Assembly: GCA_948433815.1 (NCBI GenBank)
Contig: CAOJDZ010000043.1
Coordinates: 1-6,404, forward strand
Reading direction: 5' to 3'
DNA from: an uncultured Clostridia bacterium
Lineage (GTDB): Bacteria; Bacillota_I; Bacilli_A; RF39; UBA660
DNA: 6,404 nucleotides
The notes below the pieces were generated by a model. The model ran no database searches, was not told the DNA's origin, and saw only the letters and a list, made by a program, of their open reading frames with translations. The translations under genes and the position numbers were made by a program. Below, piece after piece: positions 1 through 6,007 of this stretch (positions are counted from its first letter, which is position 1; the number at the start of each line of letters is the position of its first letter).

Positions 1-1
1 T

Positions 2-118
2 TTTCATTATCTCATTATTTATTTCATCATGAATACTAGAATTAATTACTTTATGATATGTAACATCTAATTTATCAGCAAGACATAATGACAATCCCAC
101 ATAACTTTTTATACCTAT
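2..118 (-). other. Open frame leaving the left edge, unidentified
   Basis: After an in-frame TAA at 119-121, a frame stays open to the window edge (39 codons). It reads protein-like, with pieces such as SYVGLSLCLADKLD and VTYHKVINSS. There is no ATG near its beginning; a GTG at 98-100 has no Shine-Dalgarno site. It begins just where the PP2C-like frame to its right loses family resemblance, and the two could be joined by one base change in the T5 run at 106-110. It may be the interior or C-terminal part of another gene fused to the PP2C remnant by a deletion, or the start of a downstream gene. I do not recognise the family. Coding status is inferred only from composition and the open frame. 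Confidence 0.3.
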
Positions 119-604
119 TTACATAATAGTCACTATATAATTCCTTATCATCTTCAGTTTGAAATTTAACATTTCCTAATTTATCATAAACTATTACTCC
201 ACAGTCACATATATAAGAATATGAAAGAACATCTTTTTCTATATGAACAGAAGAAGCCACAGCCCCATAATAATCATTTTGAAGATAATCACAATTTTCT
301 ATATATTTATCATTAAGTTTTTTTACACTTTTATTACATTTAATTAACTTATTTTTAACGTTCCGTTTACTTTAGAAAATGTATAACAAATTTCTTTAGC
401 CGCTAATTCCGCTCCACTTGGCCTAGGATATTTAAGAATAACATCTGTTAAAGAAACAGTACTTAAATCAAAAACACCAACAGGATCTTTTGTGATTCCA
501 TCAGCTACTATTGCTTCATTATCTAAAACACAAAACTGATCTTCAATAGGAAAATTTAAATTTAGTGTTTTTATATTTTCAAAGGTATTACTATAAATAA
601 ACAT
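75..604 (-). pseudogene. PP2C-like protein phosphatase, frameshifted and truncated
   Basis: Two overlapping frames together look like one PP2C-family Ser/Thr phosphatase, a metal-dependent enzyme that removes phosphate from proteins. Frame one (344-604) starts at an ATG behind AGAGGT, 6 nt away. It carries an ED pair (residues 21-22), the metal-binding ADGIT (34-38, Asp35) and YPRPSGAELAAKEIC. It stops at 344 after GTLKIS. The other frame is open from 371 to a TGA at 75 and continues with NDYYGAVASS and YICDCGVIVYDKLGN, the segment equivalent to the PP2C GDS strand. One extra A in the A5 run (T at 352-356) joins them as GTLK-NKLIKCNK. Family resemblance ends near residue YVNRYKK (about 110-120), so the C-terminal half with the last metal-binding Asp residues is missing. 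The gene starts 13 bp after the HAD gene stop and is probably in the same operon. It is either a pseudogene or a sequencing error plus a real truncation. The family call is from remembered motifs. Confidence 0.68.
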
Positions 605-617
605 ATTTTTACCTCTT

Positions 618-1337
618 TTATTTTATAATTAATTTTTTCACATAATTAAAAAGTCCACTATCAGATGAAAAATCTGCAAAAGCACTATAACTAATAATAC
701 CTCTTTCTTCCATACTCTTTAAACCTTTGCTATTTTCATCTTTATACACAAATATAGAAGTTCCTCCATTTGATTTAACATACTCCATAGCATAAGAATC
801 AGTTAAACCATCTCCTATATAAACAACATTACTGCAATTACTATCATCTAATCCATTTAACTTAACAATACTCTTTATTATCTCTACTTTATTTTTATCG
901 CTCATTAAATAATCTACACCAATAATTGCACCATCATTGTCATAGACAAAAGTAGACCCATATATTCCATTTAATAAAGACGATATACTTGTTTCTTCTA
1001 AAAAAACTTTTGGTCCTGAACTTACTACATAATTTTTTATTTCCAAACTATTTAAATATGTTAAAAATTCAACCACACCTTTATTATAAACTACATCTTT
1101 AGAACCTAAACACAAATTATCATCTATTAAAGAAAACCCTGCATCTTTTATTAATTTAAAATAAACTTCATATATTGAACTATATAAATCTATATTTTTT
1201 TCTTTAGCATTTTCCTTAACTAACTCCATAAATTTAGGATTATGAGCACCATCTACCATACCGCATTTTTCTAATATTTCAAATTTAGGAATTGCAAATG
1301 GAGTTAATGTACCATCAAAATCATAAATAAATATCAT
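618..1337 (-). CDS. HAD-superfamily phosphatase (phosphoserine phosphatase-like, HAD-IB type)
   Basis: This is a 239-aa soluble HAD hydrolase, predicted to remove phosphate from a small phosphorylated metabolite through a phospho-aspartate intermediate. All four HAD motifs are visible: motif I DFDGT (Asp6 nucleophile, Asp8 acid/base), motif II SSG (106-108), a motif III lysine in SDKNK (146-150) and motif IV GDGLTD (175-180). The large insert between motifs I and II (about 12-100) is the helical C1 cap seen in HAD-IB enzymes, and the length fits that group. I chose the ATG at 1335-1337 because AGGTGAT lies 5 nt upstream and the protein then begins directly with the MIFIYDFDGT strand. An ATG at 1371-1373 adds 12 residues without a ribosome site. 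The gene starts 39 bp after the GH5 stop, and its TAA overlaps the site of the PP2C gene, so the three are probably cotranscribed. The substrate is unknown. Confidence 0.9.
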   Translation of the reverse strand: MIFIYDFDGTLTPFAIPKFEILEKCGMVDGAHNPKFMELVKENAKEKNIDLYSSIYEVYFKLIKDAGFSLIDDNLCLGSKDVVYNKGVVEFLTYLNSLEIKNYVVSSGPKVFLEETSISSLLNGIYGSTFVYDNDGAIIGVDYLMSDKNKVEIIKSIVKLNGLDDSNCSNVVYIGDGLTDSYAMEYVKSNGGTSIFVYKDENSKGLKSMEERGIISYSAFADFSSDSGLFNYVKKLIIK

Positions 1338-1340
1338 ATC

Positions 1341-1347
1341 ATCACCT
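1341..1347 (-). promoter_or_regulatory. Ribosome binding site that fixes the HAD start
   Basis: AGGTGAT on the minus strand ends a few bases before ATG 1335-1337 (5 nt from AGGTG), ideal spacing. The ATG 36 nt further upstream has only AT-rich sequence in front of it. The longer reading of the gene is therefore unlikely. Confidence 0.7.
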
Positions 1348-1376
1348 AAAAACATTATAAAACTTATTAACAATAC

Positions 1377-2261
1377 TTAATAGTTATTATACTGAGCCTT
1401 AACAAATTCTCCACTTACACTTAAATTTTGACTATTAAAAACGAATATTGAAGATGCTTCCCTTTTATCCGATAAAGACCAATTAAATAAACTTATATTA
1501 TATTTTTTTAATAACTCTATCCATATCTTTGCTTCTTCTAAATCCACTTTACTATTCGTCTGTGCATCACTTACCCCAAACTCACTTACAATAACTGGAA
1601 CACCACTTTCTTTAGCAAATATTAACTTATCTCTTAATTCTTTACCATGAGTTCCAGAATAAAAATGTAAAGAATATAATATATCTTTAAAACCAAGCAA
1701 ATCCTCAATTACTGTATCAATTCCCTGACAATAATGTTTTGTAACAAATATTATTATAGATTTAGAGAGATTCTTTCTAATTACAGGAATTACTTTCTCT
1801 GCATATGGTTTTATATCTTTTTTCCAAGTAACATCTCCATTGGGCTCATTACATATTTCATAAATAACATTAGGTATGTTTTTATATAAGCTACTAATTT
1901 CATCAAAAAATAACATTGATTCATCTAAATATAATAAAGGATTTCCATCTTTTAAAATATGCCAATCAATTATCACATATAGATCTAATAATATACATAA
2001 ATCTATAATCTCTTTCACTTTTTCTTTTAAATTATTATTATAAATATATCCTTTTTCTTCAGTGTACATAGCAATCCTAAATGCATTTATTCCAAATTCT
2101 AATTTTAATCTTTCTATTTTTTCTTTATTAATCAAATGAGAATACCACTGAATACCATGAGAACTTATCCCTTTTAAAATCATAGTTTCTCCGTATTGAT
2201 TAACAAGATTAGAATCTTTCACACTTAAACTTCCATTATAAGATACATATTTATTTTTCAT
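1377..2261 (-). CDS. Glycoside hydrolase family 5 (cellulase A-like) without signal peptide
   Basis: This is a 294-aa single-domain retaining glycosidase resembling GH5 subfamily 2 endo-beta-1,4-glucanases. Conserved blocks occur in order: LKGISSHGIQWY (29-40), INAFRIAMYTEE (58-69, with Arg62), YVIIDWHILKDGNP (95-108), YEICNEPNG (134-142, acid/base Glu139), LHFYSGTHG (198-206), VIVSEFGVSDA (223-233, nucleophile Glu227) and NWSLSDKREAS (260-270). The catalytic machinery looks intact and the length equals one TIM barrel with no binding module. GH5_2 enzymes are normally secreted, but this one begins MKNKYVSYNG directly before the barrel. A TAA two codons upstream in frame excludes a longer N-terminus, so the product should be cytoplasmic unless exported unusually. 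AGAGGT lies 5 nt before the ATG, and an extended -10 lies upstream at 2285-2293. A HAD phosphatase follows. It may act on an imported oligosaccharide or an intracellular glucan; the substrate is inferred only from family. Confidence 0.93.
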   Translation of the reverse strand: MKNKYVSYNGSLSVKDSNLVNQYGETMILKGISSHGIQWYSHLINKEKIERLKLEFGINAFRIAMYTEEKGYIYNNNLKEKVKEIIDLCILLDLYVIIDWHILKDGNPLLYLDESMLFFDEISSLYKNIPNVIYEICNEPNGDVTWKKDIKPYAEKVIPVIRKNLSKSIIIFVTKHYCQGIDTVIEDLLGFKDILYSLHFYSGTHGKELRDKLIFAKESGVPVIVSEFGVSDAQTNSKVDLEEAKIWIELLKKYNISLFNWSLSDKREASSIFVFNSQNLSVSGEFVKAQYNNY

Positions 2262-2284
2262 TTCTTACCTCTAAACATAAATAA

Positions 2285-2293
2285 ATTATATCA
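2285..2293 (-). promoter_or_regulatory. Extended -10 promoter for the GH5 operon
   Basis: The minus strand reads TATGATATAAT, a perfect TATAAT with the TGn extension. It lies in the 44-bp gap between the methyltransferase stop and the GH5 start, 23 nt before the ATG. This gives a short leader with the AGAGGT ribosome site. No good -35 box is visible, as is usual for TGn promoters. It suggests that GH5-HAD-PP2C can be transcribed independently of the methyltransferase gene. Confidence 0.5.
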
Positions 2294-2305
2294 TAACTAC
2301 TTAAT

Positions 2306-3208
2306 TTATTTTTTCTTAAAAACTAATAATTTATTACAATTTTTATTAGTTGTTCTTCTTCTAGTTCTTATTTCTTCTACTTGTTCTAGACTAAAACCTA
2401 TTGCTAATGCTATTTTAATCCAATCGTCTATAAGTCTAATTTTCTTTGTATCTTCTAAATTAACTAAATGTAAACCACCTTTTTTTGTATACACATAAAT
2501 ATTTTTCACAGTTTCAACTACAAAGTTTTCTAACCATTCATAATATTTAGGATACCTAATATAAGATTGAGTACTAGAATTAGTATATGTTTCATAATTA
2601 AAATAAGGTGGACTACTAAATGATAAATCAATTTTTCCTACTAAATCTGGTATAAATATTTCCGAACCTAAATTATATAAACAACTTTCTGACTGAATAG
2701 ATAATGTCCTAGTTATCCACGATAAAAAAATAAGTAATCTTTGATATAATTCATCATAAGGTTCTACACCAATATAATTATAATTAAATTTACTAGAAAG
2801 TGCACCTAACATCCTACTACCAAATCCACAAGAATAATCAAATATTGTTGCACCATGAAAAGGAACATATCTTTCAAATATCTTTCTTGCGATTACTGGA
2901 TTAAAATTTGTTACTTTACCTACCATAGATGAACTAAAAAAGAAATCTCTTAAATTAGCAACATCACTTTTTTGTTGATAAAAATCTCTATGTTGATCAA
3001 TATAACTTAAAGCAGAACTTAAAAGTTCATCACTACTTATAACGTCTTGTGGAGAATACTTACCATTTTTGGATTTAGCTCTATATATTAAATCCTCAAA
3101 AAAATGATTTAAAACTTTACTTATATTTCTATTTTCAATACTAAAATTTGTAACATCTAATTGCTTTTTATAAAAACCTATTCTAATATCTTCTAATCTA
3201 GACTCCAT
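2306..3208 (-). CDS. Orphan SAM-dependent DNA/RNA amino-methyltransferase (SPPY type)
   Basis: This 300-aa protein has the layout of an exocyclic-amine methyltransferase. The N-terminal 120 residues are helical and not recognised. Then come motif I FDYSCGFGSRMLGA (123-136, SAM binding), an acidic strand end in YIGVEPY (145-151) and the catalytic motif IV SSPPYFN (198-204). The SPPY form is typical of N4-cytosine methylases, though related RNA and phage enzymes also carry it. The C-terminus ends in a basic RTRRRTTNK stretch (281-289) and an LLVFKKK strand. No restriction endonuclease or specificity gene is in the window, so this is an orphan or phage-derived modification enzyme. There is no recognisable Shine-Dalgarno site before the ATG, unlike its neighbours, and a TATAAT 22 nt upstream implies a very short leader. 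DNA, RNA and protein targets are all possible; I favour DNA. Confidence 0.75.
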   Translation of the reverse strand: MESRLEDIRIGFYKKQLDVTNFSIENRNISKVLNHFFEDLIYRAKSKNGKYSPQDVISSDELLSSALSYIDQHRDFYQQKSDVANLRDFFFSSSMVGKVTNFNPVIARKIFERYVPFHGATIFDYSCGFGSRMLGALSSKFNYNYIGVEPYDELYQRLLIFLSWITRTLSIQSESCLYNLGSEIFIPDLVGKIDLSFSSPPYFNYETYTNSSTQSYIRYPKYYEWLENFVVETVKNIYVYTKKGGLHLVNLEDTKKIRLIDDWIKIALAIGFSLEQVEEIRTRRRTTNKNCNKLLVFKKK

Positions 3209-3230
3209 ACTAACAACTAAATTACTAATT

Positions 3231-3236
3231 ATTATA
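3231..3236 (-). promoter_or_regulatory. Possible -10 box of the methyltransferase gene
   Basis: A perfect TATAAT lies 22 nt before the methyltransferase ATG, directly after a terminator-like hairpin. The implied leader is only about 15 nt and has no ribosome site. No convincing -35 box was found, and in such AT-rich DNA a chance match is plausible. Confidence 0.3.
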
Positions 3237-3263
3237 TATCAAAATATTATAATTTTCTACATT

Positions 3264-3296
3264 AAAAAAAGTAGAATTATTTTAACTACCTACTTT
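3264..3296 (-). terminator. Intrinsic terminator after the HAM1-like gene
   Basis: On the minus strand AAAGTAG (3296-3290) can pair with CTACTTT (3274-3268) across a 15-nt loop. The right arm runs straight into four further T residues. The hairpin spans the stop codon of the HAM1-like gene and precedes the methyltransferase gene, a sensible place to end the WYL-HAM1 transcript. The stem is short and AT-rich, so strength is uncertain. Confidence 0.5.
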
Positions 3297-3902
3297 CTCT
3301 TTTAATAATTGCTTTGAGTCTAAATAATTTTTCTTATACCACTCTATAAATTGCCCCTTAGCAGAAATATGACCACCTTTTCTAGCAAGCCTTTCTTCAT
3401 CAGTCATCTCTGCTAATGTTTTATTAGAATCATTTGGCTTAAATACATACCACAAACTTGAACGAGCTGTTTTTGATAACGTTCCTCTTTTTTCATATGT
3501 TATAATTCCTTGATCTTTTCCGTAAAAACAATAAAAATTTTCTCCATCATAAAAAGTTAAACAATCTAAAAACTGACAACTTCTATCTCTAACATCTTTT
3601 AAAGTATCTAATAGTCCATCTATATCTTCAGATATTCCACTTCTCCTTACAAAAGCACCAGGATAACCAGGATTATTAGGATAGTTATAAATATTTAATC
3701 CTGAATCAATCACAAAACATGGTCTTCCTAAAACTTGATAAGCTTGTATTACTTTACTTTTTGAAACAATCTCTATATCGTTAACCTCTGGTTCTTGAAA
3801 ATCCATAGTCACTATTTCAATAGGTATTTGTTCCATATCAAATTTTTCTTTAATTTCAAAACCCTTTCTAATATTTCCCGTTACAAATGTTAATGTTTCC
3901 AT
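3282..3902 (-). CDS. HAM1/RdgB-like non-canonical purine NTP pyrophosphatase
   Basis: This 206-aa protein belongs to the ITPase/HAM1 family, cytoplasmic enzymes that hydrolyse dITP, XTP and similar nucleotides to monophosphate plus pyrophosphate. Family marks are FVTGNIRKG (6-14), QEPE (36-39), FVIDSGLNI (63-71, with Asp66), NPGYPGA (77-83), an LTFYDGENFYCF strand (115-126) and KTLAEMTDEE (161-170). The tail is divergent: the usual GWDP.F.P loop reads SSLWYVFKP and the usual SHRGKA reads GGHISAKGQF, so the substrate could differ from the housekeeping enzyme. I chose the ATG at 3900-3902, which has AGGAG 9 nt upstream and starts at the first beta strand. The ATG at 3939-3941 adds 13 residues overlapping another frame. 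The stop of a 46-aa frame lies one base before the start (ATG-TAG-T-ATG), suggesting translational coupling. Confidence 0.85.
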   Translation of the reverse strand: METLTFVTGNIRKGFEIKEKFDMEQIPIEIVTMDFQEPEVNDIEIVSKSKVIQAYQVLGRPCFVIDSGLNIYNYPNNPGYPGAFVRRSGISEDIDGLLDTLKDVRDRSCQFLDCLTFYDGENFYCFYGKDQGIITYEKRGTLSKTARSSLWYVFKPNDSNKTLAEMTDEERLARKGGHISAKGQFIEWYKKNYLDSKQLLKEKVGS

Positions 3903-3903
3903 A

Positions 3904-4044
3904 CTACATCTCTCCTCTAAAATTATACATATTTTTAACAAGCCTTTGATTATATTCTGGCATTGTTAGATCAATATTTTTATCATCAGCGACCTTTTTA
4001 GATAAAAAATACATTTGAAGAGTTAAATAATATTGTTTAATCAT
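3904..4044 (-). CDS. 46-aa small protein, possible SIS-domain tail
   Basis: A small frame runs from an ATG at 4042-4044 to a TAG one base before the HAM1-like start. It has the strong ribosome site AAAGGAGAG 7 nt upstream, and its own end carries the HAM1 ribosome site. The product begins MIKQYYLTLQMYFLSKK and continues with KNIDLTMPEYNQRLVK. By memory this resembles the extreme C-terminus of GlmS-like SIS sugar-phosphate isomerases (a LQ-rich helix, then an NID..P segment). A second frame just upstream (4037-4132) reads NIELVKGEFF, matching what normally precedes that helix, and the two join if one T is removed from the T6 run at 4046-4051. It is either a genuine small gene or the tail of a broken SIS gene. 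Function is unknown. Confidence 0.5.
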   Translation of the reverse strand: MIKQYYLTLQMYFLSKKVADDKNIDLTMPEYNQRLVKNMYNFRGEM

Positions 4045-4051
4045 TAAAAAA

Positions 4052-4060
4052 CTCTCCTTT
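4052..4060 (-). promoter_or_regulatory. Strong ribosome binding site of the 46-aa frame
   Basis: AAAGGAGAG on the minus strand stands 7 nt before ATG 4042-4044. It is among the best Shine-Dalgarno matches in the window and is the main reason to call the short frame a gene. It also reads in another frame as VKGE, so it could be coding sequence by coincidence. Confidence 0.5.
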
Positions 4061-4104
4061 CACTAATTCTATATTAGCAAAAGAAGAGGAAATATATCTG
4101 TCAG

Positions 4105-4578
4105 TTAAAAAATTTCTAACAATTTTATAGTTTTAATTCTATTAAGATAAAAATGCCTTATTTCTTCCTTAAATTCACAATAAGCAGCGACTCCCCATTC
4201 ATCACCAAGTAAAATTAAGTCATAAGGACAAATAGTTCTTTTTGATATATTTTTCTTATCTTTAGAATAATACTCAATAAAACATTTTCTTTTTTCTTTA
4301 ATAGCTTTATTTAACAAATTAAAAATACTTTTATCTCTTAAATTAATTTCGTTAGGTGTTATAAATCTTTTAGGAACATTTATATTTTGATTTAACACAT
4401 ATCCGCCATACGGTCCTTTAATAGTCTCTATATAAATACCCGCTTTTTCTATTTCATCTTTATACACACGAATCATTCTAGGAGTAACTTCCAATTTTTC
4501 TGATAATTCTGCTATAGTATATTTTCTACCAGAACTTAAATATTCAATCATAGTTAATACATTGCTAATCTTTGACAT
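4105..4578 (-). CDS. Short HTH-WYL transcriptional regulator
   Basis: This 157-aa protein has an N-terminal HTH_11/DeoR-like winged helix (about 5-61: YTIAELSEKLEVTPRMIRVY, then the wing GPYGGYVL) and a WYL sensor domain (about 85-157). The WYL domain includes the IEYYSKD strand, CPYDLILLGDEWGVAAY and HFYLNRIKTIKLL. WYL proteins control DNA-damage, phage-defence and metabolic genes by binding ligands, often nucleic acid or nucleotides. It is roughly half the usual 300 aa because the linker and C-terminal WCX region are missing. The start has AAAGGAG 7 nt away and its own TGCTATAAT promoter. The stop follows a T6 run (4107-4112), and one added T would extend the frame by about 24 residues, so the end may be frameshifted. 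It lies between the unknown cassette and the HAM1-like gene; which neighbours it controls is unknown. Confidence 0.85.
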   Translation of the reverse strand: MSKISNVLTMIEYLSSGRKYTIAELSEKLEVTPRMIRVYKDEIEKAGIYIETIKGPYGGYVLNQNINVPKRFITPNEINLRDKSIFNLLNKAIKEKRKCFIEYYSKDKKNISKRTICPYDLILLGDEWGVAAYCEFKEEIRHFYLNRIKTIKLLEIF

Positions 4579-4601
4579 AAAACTACTCCTTTAATAAAAA
4601 T

Positions 4602-4610
4602 ATTATAGCA
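4602..4610 (-). promoter_or_regulatory. Extended -10 promoter of the WYL regulator
   Basis: The minus strand reads TATGCTATAAT, a perfect -10 with the TGn extension, 23 nt before the WYL start. The implied leader of about 16 nt just contains AAAGGAG. No -35 box is evident. It resembles the GH5 promoter at 2285-2293 (TATGATATAAT). Confidence 0.6.
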
Positions 4611-4622
4611 TAAATATAATAA

Positions 4623-5369
4623 TTATTTATTAACTAGCTTTAAAGTACTTTCTACACTTGAGCTACTTAATAATATTTGAGTAGTTTCTTCTTTCAACCC
4701 TCTTAAAGTTCTTAACAATGCTTCTCTTTTTTCTTTTCTACTTATTCCAAACTGTAATAATATTAATTCCATATCACTTTCATCAAGATCGGGTTTTCTA
4801 TTAGAAACCTTATAATTAAAAATTTCTTTCATAAAATCTTCTATAAATGAATAATTAGGATTTTTATCATATATTTCTTTTTCATTTCCATACCTTAATG
4901 ATGAAACTAATGGAAATGCAAATTTATTTGGAATAAATATACCATTTTCTATACTACCAAGACATACTTTAACATAACTTAAATCATAGCTTCCAAAATA
5001 TATCAAAAAATCTGAATCACCTAATTTTATTGGATATTTAGAAAATAAAGTTAAATAAGATTTTGTTTCTATAGTAACTGGTTCTAAATACCTTAATCCC
5101 AAATAATCTCTATTAACAATTCTTTTTTTACTATAATCATTTTCCTTATTAGTACTTATAATTACTAAATTTCTTTCTTCTTTTCCTTGAAAATAAATTG
5201 GTCGTTCTTTATCTGTTTCTATAACTGGTTTAAATTCTTGATAATAATGGTATCCACCTAAAAATCTATTAAAAAGTTCACACAAATATCTTGAAAACAA
5301 TCTACAGTCTATTGTTAAATATCCATTTTGACTGCACCATTCATTAGATTTAAAAAATTCTACACTCAT
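4623..5369 (-). CDS. Conserved-looking protein of unknown function (248 aa)
   Basis: I do not recognise this protein. It is a soluble mixed alpha/beta product with no signal peptide, membrane segment or familiar catalytic motif. The N-terminal half has aromatic-rich strands (GGYHYYQEF 38-46, ERPIYFQGKEERNLVIIST 55-73, SDFLIYFGSYDLSYVKVCL 119-137). The C-terminal 70 residues are helical and charged (DESDMELILLQFGISRKEKR), reminiscent of a small helical interaction domain, and end in a serine-rich stretch SSSSVEST. The start has GGGAGTG in front of it and lies 20 bp after the stop of the 205-aa gene, so the two form an operon and probably work together. A WYL regulator follows 44 bp later. It could be a phage- or mobile-element-related or defence-associated protein; that is a guess from context only. 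Confidence 0.8.
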   Translation of the reverse strand: MSVEFFKSNEWCSQNGYLTIDCRLFSRYLCELFNRFLGGYHYYQEFKPVIETDKERPIYFQGKEERNLVIISTNKENDYSKKRIVNRDYLGLRYLEPVTIETKSYLTLFSKYPIKLGDSDFLIYFGSYDLSYVKVCLGSIENGIFIPNKFAFPLVSSLRYGNEKEIYDKNPNYSFIEDFMKEIFNYKVSNRKPDLDESDMELILLQFGISRKEKREALLRTLRGLKEETTQILLSSSSVESTLKLVNK

Positions 5370-5389
5370 ATTTTCACTCCCTTATTTTT

Positions 5390-6007
5390 CTAATTAACAG
5401 TTTTCATTAATTTTTTTTCTGTCCCTTTAAGAACAGAGTCATCAGTATCTTCATTAGGAGAATTTAAAGTTAAGTCTCTCTCACATAATTCTTTGTAATG
5501 CTCATAAAATGCAATATGAAAAGGCATACATCTACTACCAGAATTTGAAAAGCAAACATCTAAAAAATCATATCCTCTACTAACTATATTTATTTTTATA
5601 ACTATTTCACCTGTTACAGAATCATAAAACATAAATAATCTATTCCCAGTTTCAAAAGGTTCATTATCACTATGCCACTCTATATATTCTCCATCACAAA
5701 GCATTTCAAAATAAGGATGTTTTGACAACTCTTCATTACTACGAAAAGCATCTTCGACTTTTTTTACTTGAAATATTTGATGATTTGACACTCTATAATA
5801 TAACGTTTGAAATAAATCATATATTAGACCATCATCTTTACAAATTCTAAAAGATTCTTCTTTACTCTCCATATCTATATCTTCCGTATTTCGTAAATCC
5901 CAATATAGGTCTCCATTACCTCCAAAAGAAATCGTAAAAATCATATTATCTTTAAACATTTTTATCTCGTCATATCCATTTAAATCTTTTTCTTTTGTTA
6001 TTTTCAT
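5390..6007 (-). CDS. Unknown protein, first gene of a two-gene cassette (205 aa)
   Basis: This is a soluble acidic protein I cannot assign to a named family. Notable segments are IFTISFGGNGDLYWDLR (23-39), YDLFQTLYYRV (63-73), a strand pair around GNRLFMFYDSVTGEIVIKINIV (121-142), and FSNSGSRCMPFHIAFYEHYKEL (153-174), which looks like a conserved core because Arg, Cys, Pro, Phe and His cluster there. The last 30 residues are acidic and probably disordered. There is no signal peptide or membrane segment. The start ATG follows GGGGGGAAGT, an unusual G6 ribosome site in such AT-rich DNA. The 248-aa gene follows after 20 bp. It could be an immunity-type or mobile-element accessory protein, but the sequence gives no direct evidence for this. 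Confidence 0.8.
   Translation of the reverse strand: MKITKEKDLNGYDEIKMFKDNMIFTISFGGNGDLYWDLRNTEDIDMESKEESFRICKDDGLIYDLFQTLYYRVSNHQIFQVKKVEDAFRSNEELSKHPYFEMLCDGEYIEWHSDNEPFETGNRLFMFYDSVTGEIVIKINIVSRGYDFLDVCFSNSGSRCMPFHIAFYEHYKELCERDLTLNSPNEDTDDSVLKGTEKKLMKTVN

Noticed and set aside
75..260. A separate 61-aa gene starting at GTG 258-260
   Set aside because: The frame is open further upstream to 371 and continues the PP2C-like sequence; the GTG has no ribosome site, so it is an internal codon of the broken gene.
1338..1373. Longer HAD start at ATG 1371-1373
   Set aside because: No ribosome site precedes it, while AGGTGAT is ideally placed for the ATG at 1335-1337, where the HAD fold begins.
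3903..3941. Longer HAM1-like start at ATG 3939-3941
   Set aside because: The extra 13 residues overlap the 46-aa frame, and the family begins at ETLTFVTGN with AGGAG just upstream of ATG 3900-3902.
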